From: an uncultured Ruminococcus sp.
Lineage (GTDB): Bacteria; Bacillota; Clostridia; Oscillospirales; Ruminococcaceae
Assembly: GCF_937915125.1 (NCBI RefSeq)
Contig: NZ_CALDMP010000076.1
Location: forward strand, 7,052-71,051
DNA length: 64,000 bases
Direction of reading: 5' to 3'
Shown: one piece after another, positions 38,817 through 45,656 of the stretch
Position numbering within the stretch: the stretch's first letter is position 1
Layout: each line of letters starts with the position of its first letter
Notes under the pieces: model-generated
Database searches by the model: none
Told to the model about the DNA's origin: nothing
The model's input: only the letters and a program-made list of their open reading frames with translations
Program-made: the position numbers and the translations under genes

Positions 38817-40769
38817 TCAGCGAATCTTCGCTCCCACCGGCAGGGACTCATCCGGGAAGATCACCTTCACATCCCCATTGGGCATATCTGCCGCACAGAT
38901 CATACCGCAGCTTTCCACGCCGCAGAGCTTTGCCGGCTTCAGATTTGCCACCAGCATGATTTTTTTGCCGATGAGATCCTCCGGGGCATACCAGGGCGCA
39001 ATACCGGAAACCACCTGTCTGCCGCCCATGCCGTCGTCCAGCTGAAGCTTCAGCAGCTTCTTGGACTTCTTGACCTTTTCGCAGGCAATGACCTTCGCCA
39101 CACGCAGATCCGTCTGTGCAAAGGTGTCGATGGGAATCTCCTCTGCCAGAGGCTGGGGCGTATATTCCGGCTCAGCCGGCTCTTCCTTGGGCTGGTTTGC
39201 CAGAATCAGCTGGTTCAGCTCATCAATTTCCTTGTCCACATCGATTCTCGGGAAAATGATATCTCCCTTGTGTACCGTCACATTTGCCGACAGTGTACCG
39301 AAGCTGGAAATGGTGCTGTATGCAGTTTCCGCCGGGGATGCGCCGATCTGTTCCCAGATTTTCGGCATGGTCTCCGGCATGAATGTGCTCAGGGGCACGG
39401 AGACAATGCGGATGGTCTCCAGCAAATTGTAGAGCACCGTAGCCAGACGAGTGCGGTTTGCCTCGTCACGTGCAAGAATCCACGGTGCGGTTTCGTCAAT
39501 ATACTTGTTGGCACGGGATACTACCTGGAAAATCTCTGCCAGCATGAGATTCAGCTGGGTCTTGTCCAGAAGTTCCTCCAGCTTGTCTTTCAGTCCGGCA
39601 GCAGCGGCAATGAGTTCGTCGTCAAATTCACCGGGCTGGCGTTCCTCCGGCAGTGTGCCGCCGAAGTATTTCTCCACCATTGCCACGGTACGAGAAACCA
39701 AATTGCCCAGTCCGTTTGCCAGATCGGAGTTGATGCGGTTGATCATAATCTCGTTGGAGAAAGAACTGTCTGCACCCAGCGCCATTTCCCGGAGAATGTG
39801 ATACCGGATGGCATCTGCGCCGTAGCGGTCTGCCAGCAGGAACGGATCTACCACATTGCCCAATGACTTGGACATTTTCTGTCCGTTGAACGTGATCCAG
39901 CCGTGTACTGCCAGATGCTTCGGCAAGGGCAGATCCAGCGCCATGAGCATTGCCGGCCAGATAATGGCGTGGAAACGCATGATATCCTTTGCTACCATGT
40001 GTATGTCTGCCGGCCAGTATTCGTCAAAATCATGGTATGCGCTGTTTTCATAGCCCAGTGCGCTGATATAGTTCGACAGGGCGTCGATCCAGACATAGAC
40101 CACATGTCCCTCGTCGAAAGTCACGGGAATACCCCATGTAAAGGAAGTCCGGGACACGCAGAGATCCTCCAGACCCGGCTTGATGAAGTTGTTCACCAGT
40201 TCGACCGCACGAGTCTTGGGCTGGAGATAATCCGTCTCCGTGAGCAGCTTTTCGATCCGGTCGGCAAAGGGCGACATCTTCATGAAATATGCCTCTTCCT
40301 TTGCCTCAGTGACTTCCCGGTGACACTCGGGACAGCAGCCGTTTTCGTCCAGCTGGGACTCTGTCCAGAAGCTCTCGCAGGGTGTACAGTACTTGCCCTT
40401 GTACTCACCCTTATAAATGTAGCCCTTGTCGTACAGTGCCTTGAAAATTTTCTGTACTGTCTCTACATGATAATCATCCGTTGTGCGGATATAGCGGTCA
40501 TAGCTGATATGCATACGCTCCCAGAGCGCCTTGAAAACCTTGACGATCTCGTCCACATATTCTTTCGGAGTGATACCCCTTTCGGCTGCTTTCTGTTCAA
40601 TTTTCAGACCGTGCTCGTCCGTTCCCGTGAGGAAAATGACATCATAGCCCTGCATTCGTCTGTACCGTGCGATGGAATCGCAGGCAACGGTGGTGTAGCA
40701 GTGACCGATATGGGGATTACCCGACGGATAGTAGATCGGCGTGGTAATATAATACGGCTTTTTTGACAT
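38817..40769 (-). CDS. metG: Methionine--tRNA ligase
   Basis: Class I synthetase charging initiator and elongator tRNA-Met. The 650-residue protein has the HIGH-type motif in YYPSGNPHIGHCYTT, a zinc knuckle with CTPC...CPEC, the KMSKS motif in GQKMSKSLGN, and a C-terminal tRNA-binding (EMAP/Trbp111-type) domain of about 110 residues (TFAQTDLRVAKVIACEKV). The ATG at 40769 is followed by SKKPYYITTPIYYPSG as in the family. Confidence 0.98.
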   Translation of the reverse strand: MSKKPYYITTPIYYPSGNPHIGHCYTTVACDSIARYRRMQGYDVIFLTGTDEHGLKIEQKAAERGITPKEYVDEIVKVFKALWERMHISYDRYIRTTDDYHVETVQKIFKALYDKGYIYKGEYKGKYCTPCESFWTESQLDENGCCPECHREVTEAKEEAYFMKMSPFADRIEKLLTETDYLQPKTRAVELVNNFIKPGLEDLCVSRTSFTWGIPVTFDEGHVVYVWIDALSNYISALGYENSAYHDFDEYWPADIHMVAKDIMRFHAIIWPAMLMALDLPLPKHLAVHGWITFNGQKMSKSLGNVVDPFLLADRYGADAIRYHILREMALGADSSFSNEIMINRINSDLANGLGNLVSRTVAMVEKYFGGTLPEERQPGEFDDELIAAAAGLKDKLEELLDKTQLNLMLAEIFQVVSRANKYIDETAPWILARDEANRTRLATVLYNLLETIRIVSVPLSTFMPETMPKIWEQIGASPAETAYSTISSFGTLSANVTVHKGDIIFPRIDVDKEIDELNQLILANQPKEEPAEPEYTPQPLAEEIPIDTFAQTDLRVAKVIACEKVKKSKKLLKLQLDDGMGGRQVVSGIAPWYAPEDLIGKKIMLVANLKPAKLCGVESCGMICAADMPNGDVKVIFPDESLPVGAKIR

Positions 40770-40820
40770 ACGAGGTTCCTCCTTAACATTCGCTGCCGCA
40801 GAAAGCGGCTGTTGCCTTTT

Positions 40821-40849
40821 ATTGTACCATATTTTCGGGGATTTGTCAC
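40821..40849 (-). promoter_or_regulatory. Promoter of metG
   Basis: Minus-strand GTGACA (40849-40844) and TACAAT (40826-40821) with 17-bp spacing. The gap from here to 41025 is AT-rich and shows no gene. Confidence 0.6.
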
Positions 40850-41024
40850 GTGTTTTTTTGAAATTTTCTAGAAATACGGATTTTAGCAGTTTGTTTTTTT
40901 ATGTATTTTATAAGATTTTGCTATAATAATTTTCAAGCAATCTTAAAGTTATTTCATTTCGCATAAATTGCCGGCATTTTTCGACACAAAAAATGTTTAT
41001 ATATATAAATTTAGAATTTCAGTG

Positions 41025-41053
41025 TTGACTTTTATGGTGAAATGTGCTAATAT
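41025..41053 (+). promoter_or_regulatory. Promoter of the dockerin pseudogene and following secreted protein
   Basis: TTGACT (41025-41030) and TAATAT (41048-41053) with 17-bp spacing, followed by a GGAGG ribosome binding site just before the pseudogene start. Confidence 0.65.
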
Positions 41054-41103
41054 ATTGTTAGAAGAAAATTCGTGTTCTTAAAATTTTAGGAGGTGCATTT
41101 TTT

Positions 41104-41310
41104 ATGAAATAAAAATTACGGTTAGCTTCATTATTGGTGGCATGTGTGTGCGTTGTGGGGTCTATTGCTTCGCTTTCGGCTTCTGCGACAGCACTGCGAG
41201 GTGATGTAAATGGAGATGGTACAATTAATTTATCAGATGCAGTTGCACTAAATAAATTTTTAGTTGGAAAACTCACTGTCACAAACCTGAGTAATGTTTT
41301 GAAAGGATGA
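41104..41310 (+). pseudogene. Dockerin-bearing secreted protein remnant with stop at codon 3
   Basis: An ATG preceded by TTAGGAGG is followed by AAA and then TAA, after which 66 codons stay open to a TGA. Translated past the stop, this gives a basic N-terminus, a hydrophobic signal peptide ending SASATAL and one dockerin calcium-loop repeat, RGDVNGDGTINLSDAVALNKFLVG. The single nonsense codon (most simply a lysine AAA turned to TAA) removes the signal peptide, and no downstream start has a ribosome binding site. The second dockerin repeat is missing, so it is also truncated relative to a full dockerin. It is AT-richer than its surroundings. Confidence 0.75.
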
Positions 41311-41315
41311 TTTTT

Positions 41316-42425
41316 ATGAAAAGAAGGAAAAGGATATTAACAGCCACATGCACCGCTGCAGTTTTGACAGGCGTGTGCAGTATGCCGACATTTGCAGCTG
41401 GGATTCTGGCAGAGGGAAAGCCGATTCCGCAGCTTCTGGAGGAAATGGCGCAAGATACAAATTCGTACTTCCTCGAAACATCCGCCGGCATGTATCATTA
41501 TCTGACGGAAGACAACTTTTACGCCATTGAACTCACAAAGAAATACTACACGATTCAGTTGGAACAGGGTCTGTCTCTCCCGAAGGATGCAGCGGCGCAG
41601 TTGGAAAAAGCGATTTGTATATATGGTAGTACAGACCCGGTTCCCGTGACAGAAGGCGCACCGAATATCACCAATCACTATGTGAACGGCGCTTCGCTAG
41701 AAGATTTTGGAGACGGAACATATCAGCTGGTACTTTCGAAATATTGTGAAGTGGATGAAACTACGCTCATCACCTATTTGCAGACCATTCCTGGATTTGC
41801 GTCTATCACCTATGGTGCTGCCGGATATGAACTGACAGACAGCAGTCTCAACCTGAACTATGATTTTGAGGGAAGTGAAAAGCGTCCGATGGACGGCACT
41901 CCGATCACACTCGATATCCAGACAACAGAGAATATTGCCTTGACAGCAGAAGATTTTGCAGAAAGTCTGGGCGTGGTTTCTGTAGAATCTGTAAGCAATG
42001 GTACCACATACAGAATATCCCTCGATTCGGAACTGTATCAGAAAATGACCCCAAGCGAAATGCTTCAGCTGGTCAAACAAATAGAAGTAACGGAACAGGT
42101 GGAAACAGTGGATCTCCACTGCCAGATGAATGAGCTTGCCTACGCTGCGGTAAACGAACCCATCGACAACGGCGCCATCCCCTACGTCACCCGAGGTGAC
42201 TGCGATGAGACGGAGACAACCACTCCCGATGACGCTTACCTTGCGCTCCGGCACTATGCCGCAGACGCTGTAGGCGGCGAGCCTGCACTCTCCGACCGGA
42301 ACCGCTGTGCCGCAGATGTCAACGGAAACGGCAAAGTCGATCCCGACGATGCCTATTTCATGCTGAAATATTACGCCGCAGCATCCGTGGGCGGCGATGC
42401 CCAGTGGAGCGAGATTCTGCAATAA
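41316..42425 (+). CDS. Secreted protein with divergent C-terminal dockerin-like module
   Basis: A 369-residue protein of unknown function with a clear signal peptide (residues 1-27, ending PTFAA). The body shows no known catalytic domain; repeated short beta-alpha units such as LTAEDFAESLGVVSVESV are seen. The C-terminal 75 residues hold two calcium-loop repeats: RGDCDETETTTPDDAYLALRHYAADAVGG and ADVNGNGKVDPDDAYFMLKYYAAASVGG, ending in a Trp-containing tail. The helix motif DDAYxxLxYYAxxSVG is shared with the proteins at 49726-50790 and 60570-64000. The ATG at 41316 (RBS AAAGGA) is chosen over 41307. It presumably docks onto a cell-surface or cellulosomal scaffold. Confidence 0.8.
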   Translation: MKRRKRILTATCTAAVLTGVCSMPTFAAGILAEGKPIPQLLEEMAQDTNSYFLETSAGMYHYLTEDNFYAIELTKKYYTIQLEQGLSLPKDAAAQLEKAICIYGSTDPVPVTEGAPNITNHYVNGASLEDFGDGTYQLVLSKYCEVDETTLITYLQTIPGFASITYGAAGYELTDSSLNLNYDFEGSEKRPMDGTPITLDIQTTENIALTAEDFAESLGVVSVESVSNGTTYRISLDSELYQKMTPSEMLQLVKQIEVTEQVETVDLHCQMNELAYAAVNEPIDNGAIPYVTRGDCDETETTTPDDAYLALRHYAADAVGGEPALSDRNRCAADVNGNGKVDPDDAYFMLKYYAAASVGGDAQWSEILQ

Positions 42426-42473
42426 GCGCATATTCAAAAATATACCATAGGCATACAATACAAAGACCGCAAC

Positions 42474-42514
42474 ACGGGCGAACCCATTTCACTTCGGGTT
42501 CGCCCGTTTTTTGC
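42474..42514. terminator. Terminator after the secreted dockerin-like protein
   Basis: ACGGGCGAACCC and GGGTTCGCCCGT form a 12-bp stem with a T-run on the plus strand. The next bases, GCGGTGTTGCC, match one end of the family A MITE. Confidence 0.85.
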
Positions 42515-42525
42515 GCGGTGTTGCC

Positions 42526-42666
42526 TTAAGAAAATTTTTGCAGCACCCAGTCCATGCCGTTCCAGATGCCTGCCGCCAGAATCAGCAGCACACCCAGCGG
42601 AACTGCCACAACTGCCAGAAGGGAAAATCCCATTATTACTGTTAATTTACGCATCATTTGCACCAT
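42526..42666 (-). CDS. Small single-helix membrane protein following the Bce-type permease
   Basis: A 46-residue frame begins with an ATG directly after the permease stop (TAA ATG). It has a short basic start (MVQMMRKL) and one long hydrophobic helix rich in Leu, Val and Ala (about residues 9-33), then WNGMDWVLQKFS. The codon use is like its neighbours and the position immediately after the permease suggests translational coupling. The ribosome binding site is weak, and an internal ATG at codon 4 or 5 could also be used. No homologue is recognised; it may be an accessory subunit of the transporter. Confidence 0.55.
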   Translation of the reverse strand: MVQMMRKLTVIMGFSLLAVVAVPLGVLLILAAGIWNGMDWVLQKFS

Positions 42667-44676
42667 TTATTTCACCAGCTGGTAATAACTCCGGGAGGTC
42701 AGCTTGTACATGATCACATACAGAATTGCAAACACCAGGAAGCTGCCCACCGTGACGCCCACCAGCAGTGGTGTATTCGTCAGTCCGAACAAGATTAAGA
42801 GCCTGCGTACAAGGGGAAAAGCAAAGCCCGTGTGTACCCCAGCCGCCAGAAGCGGTGCCGCAAATACCGTCAATACCTGTGAGTTGATGCTCTTCCGGAT
42901 CTCCTTCTGGGTCATGCCCACTTTCTGCATGATCTCGAACCGGGAGGCGTCCTCATAGCCCTCGGAGATCTGCTTGTAGTACATGATCAGCACAGTGCCG
43001 AACAGAAAGACAACGCTCAGCATGATACCCAGAAACAGCAGACCGCCGTACAGGGAATAGCAATTATGACGCTGTTCTGCACGACAGGCGGTGTCCACTC
43101 TGGGAAAGGCTTCGTCCTGCAATTGCAGTGCCTGGATGCTGCTGTCCATGTCATCCAGAATGGCAATCTGGGTTTCCTCGTCACAGTCCAGGTCAAAGCC
43201 ATAATAGGTTTCCATCTCGGAGGCTTCATCGCCGTATACCTGCTTCTGGTGATTGTAAATCTCTTGCAGTGTATCTGCATCCTGCACCACAAGATACATG
43301 GTGGAAACGGCAGATGCCAGATTGATGCCCTGGGATACGAAGAGGTCTACCTGTTTTTCTACATACATGGGTGCCATCTCGCCAAATTGCAGCGTGTCAT
43401 AGGGGAATTCCCCTTTTTCCATATGGATGAGCACATGGTTATCTGACAAAGTCTCTGTCTGATCGGAAAGCTGGTTATACTGTTCCAGCGTGTAGATCAT
43501 GACCTGCAGCACATCATCGTAATTGACAAACCCGTCAAAATTTTTCCGATCAATGATGATCTTGTTCTCCTGCTGCATACCGGCAACGGGAAGATAAGAA
43601 TAGTGAATCTCATGCTCCGGCGTCACATCATAAGTGTGCATGACTTCCGAAACGGCATTTTCTATGGATGTGGTGTATTCTGCATCCGCAGAATAGCTGT
43701 TCACTTCCATATCTGTGGGATATCGGCTGTACAAAATATCCTCTTCGCCAATGTACAGGCACAAGGAGGACGAGATCATAACCAGAACTGCCGTAGACAG
43801 GATGCAGATGGAGGCAAGGCTTGCGCCGTTGCGCTTCATGCGGTATGCCATAGAGGAAACAGAGACAAAGTGGCTGGTTTTGTAGTAATACCGCTTGTTC
43901 TTCTGGAGAATCTTACACAACGCCACAGAGCCGCAGATGAACAGCAGATAAGAGGAAATGATGACCAGCACAATGGCGACGAAAAAGACGCTCAGCGCCG
44001 CCATGGGCTCCTCAATGGTTATTGCCAGATAGTAGGCGATGCCCAGCAGGATCACACCGATCACCGCCAAGATCCACCGGGCTTTTGGCGGTTTTTCGCC
44101 CACCTTTTCCCCACGGAGCAACTCCACCGGCTTTGCCACGTGAATCTGTCCCAAAGAGTACAACAGGATCAAAGCGAAGCAAATCAACGTCAGCAGCAGC
44201 GTATTGCGTACAGCCGTGGGTTCGATGGAAAACGCCAGAACGGCTTCGTTTTCCAGCACCCGTGCTGCACACAGTTCCGCCAGCTTCGACAGGAGAACGC
44301 CAAGCCCCAAACCGCCTGCAAGGGAGGTCACAAAGAGCATAAGATTCTGCCACAGCAGGATACGGGCAATGTTCCACTTCCCCATACCCAGGATGTTGTA
44401 TAACCCGAACTCCGTCTTACGGCGACGCATGAGGAAGGAATTCATGTAGAACAGAAAGATCACTGCAAAAATTGCCGTCACCGCCATGCCCCAGGACAAA
44501 ATCAGCTGCAAATTCTGACCGCCGTGCATTTCGTGGACAGATTTGCTGTAGGTCAGATAGGAGACAATGTAGTACATCATGACGATGCCGATGCTGGTCA
44601 GAAGAAAAGGGAGATAGGTCTTTTTGTTCTTGACGATGCCGTGCCAGGCAAGCTTCGGGTATAGATTCATCTTCAT
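42667..44676 (-). CDS. Bce-type (FtsX-like) ABC transporter permease
   Basis: A 669-residue permease with ten predicted membrane helices in the BceB arrangement: one helix, a triplet, then, after helices near 230-300, a large extracytoplasmic domain of about 200 residues (about 310-520), and a final group of helices with the FtsX-type segment EDASRFEIMQKVGMTQKEIRKSINSQ. Such permeases handle bacitracin-like and lantibiotic peptides and serve as sensors for a cognate two-component system. It overlaps the ATPase gene by 4 bp. Confidence 0.9.
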   Translation of the reverse strand: MKMNLYPKLAWHGIVKNKKTYLPFLLTSIGIVMMYYIVSYLTYSKSVHEMHGGQNLQLILSWGMAVTAIFAVIFLFYMNSFLMRRRKTEFGLYNILGMGKWNIARILLWQNLMLFVTSLAGGLGLGVLLSKLAELCAARVLENEAVLAFSIEPTAVRNTLLLTLICFALILLYSLGQIHVAKPVELLRGEKVGEKPPKARWILAVIGVILLGIAYYLAITIEEPMAALSVFFVAIVLVIISSYLLFICGSVALCKILQKNKRYYYKTSHFVSVSSMAYRMKRNGASLASICILSTAVLVMISSSLCLYIGEEDILYSRYPTDMEVNSYSADAEYTTSIENAVSEVMHTYDVTPEHEIHYSYLPVAGMQQENKIIIDRKNFDGFVNYDDVLQVMIYTLEQYNQLSDQTETLSDNHVLIHMEKGEFPYDTLQFGEMAPMYVEKQVDLFVSQGINLASAVSTMYLVVQDADTLQEIYNHQKQVYGDEASEMETYYGFDLDCDEETQIAILDDMDSSIQALQLQDEAFPRVDTACRAEQRHNCYSLYGGLLFLGIMLSVVFLFGTVLIMYYKQISEGYEDASRFEIMQKVGMTQKEIRKSINSQVLTVFAAPLLAAGVHTGFAFPLVRRLLILFGLTNTPLLVGVTVGSFLVFAILYVIMYKLTSRSYYQLVK

Positions 44677-45437
44677 GCGTTCTCGCCTCCCGTAGTCAGA
44701 AGTGCAAGAGAAGCAGAAATCCGCTGATAAAACTGTTCGTTGGTGTCACTGCCCCGATACAGCTGGTGGAATACCTGACCATCCTTGATGAACATGACCC
44801 GTCCGGCATGGCTGGCAGCCTTTACGGAATGGGTCACCATGACGATGGTCTGCCCCGACTGGTTGATGGCGGTGAACAGGGACAGCAGTTCATCGGTGGA
44901 ACGGGAATCCAGTGCACCGGTGGGCTCATCCGCCAGGATCAATCTGGGATTGGTGATCAGAGCACGTGCCACTGCGGCACGCTGTTTCTGACCGCCGGAA
45001 ACCTCATATGGGTATTTTTTCAGCAGCTCCGTAATGCCAAGCTGCCGGGCGATCGGTGCCAGCCGCCGCTGCATTTCCGCATATGGTGTGCCAATGAGCA
45101 CCAGGGGCAGGTAGATGTTGTCCTCCAGAGAAAATGTGTCCAGCAGGTTGAAATCCTGAAAGACAAAGCCCAGGTTGTCCCGGCGGAATGCGGCGATCTG
45201 GGATTCCCGGATCTGGGTGAGATCCTTTCCGTCCAGCTGGACGCTGCCGCTGGTGGGACGATCCAATGCCGCCAGAATATTCAGCAGGGTGGTCTTTCCG
45301 GAACCGGATTCGCCCATGACGGCAGTATATTCCCCCTGTTCCACCACAAAGGACACATCCCGGAGCGCCTCCACCTGATTGCCGCCAAAGCGTGTGGTAT
45401 AGATTTTTTTGAGATGGGATACCTCTAACATTGCCAT
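44673..45437 (-). CDS. Bce-type ABC transporter ATP-binding protein
   Basis: A 254-residue ATPase of the peptide-resistance class: Walker A GESGSGKTT, the Q-loop FVFQDFNLLDTFS typical of the MacB/BceA group, signature YEVSGGQKQR, Walker B LILADEPTGALD, and the switch His in VMVTHSVKAA. The ATG at 45437 follows GGAGG. It pairs with the permease that follows. The upstream region contains a TGTAAG-type inverted repeat at 45624-45643, a likely response regulator site. Confidence 0.93.
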   Translation of the reverse strand: MAMLEVSHLKKIYTTRFGGNQVEALRDVSFVVEQGEYTAVMGESGSGKTTLLNILAALDRPTSGSVQLDGKDLTQIRESQIAAFRRDNLGFVFQDFNLLDTFSLEDNIYLPLVLIGTPYAEMQRRLAPIARQLGITELLKKYPYEVSGGQKQRAAVARALITNPRLILADEPTGALDSRSTDELLSLFTAINQSGQTIVMVTHSVKAASHAGRVMFIKDGQVFHQLYRGSDTNEQFYQRISASLALLTTGGENA

Positions 45438-45455
45438 TGCAATGACCTCCTTTTT

Positions 45456-45546
45456 GGAATGAAAAATGTCAGTATCGCCTATGGCGATGATTTATAAAAT
45501 GAATCATTTTGAGTCAAGTGAACACTGACACGCCATTTTTCATTCC
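45456..45546. repeat. GGAATG-ended palindromic repeat upstream of the Bce-type ATPase
   Basis: Perfect 13-bp terminal inverted repeats GGAATGAAAAATG / CATTTTTCATTCC bound a 91-bp element with an inner palindrome around AAAATGAATCATTTT. Related elements lie at 28461-28540 and 60263-60360. It occupies the leader of the ATPase gene. Confidence 0.6.
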
Positions 45547-45565
45547 TAATTGCTTTTACAACTCC

Positions 45566-45643
45566 AGTATACCACAAACGGGAAATGCACCGCCATCGAT
45601 TTGGCTTACATTTCCCGTGGTGAATCTTACATTTTTGTAAGAT
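45566..45643 (-). promoter_or_regulatory. Putative response-regulator operator and promoter for the Bce-type transporter
   Basis: A perfect inverted repeat ATCTTACA-TTTT-TGTAAGAT lies at 45624-45643, with related TTACATTT copies at 45606-45613 and near 45650. On the minus strand a -10 hexamer TATACT (45571-45566) follows about 53 bp downstream without a good -35, the pattern of an activated promoter. TTGTAA/TTACAA-type inverted repeats are bound by BceR-type regulators in Firmicutes; the cognate regulator here may be the one at 52305-52976. Confidence 0.55.
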
Positions 45644-45656
45644 TGCGGTGTAACAT

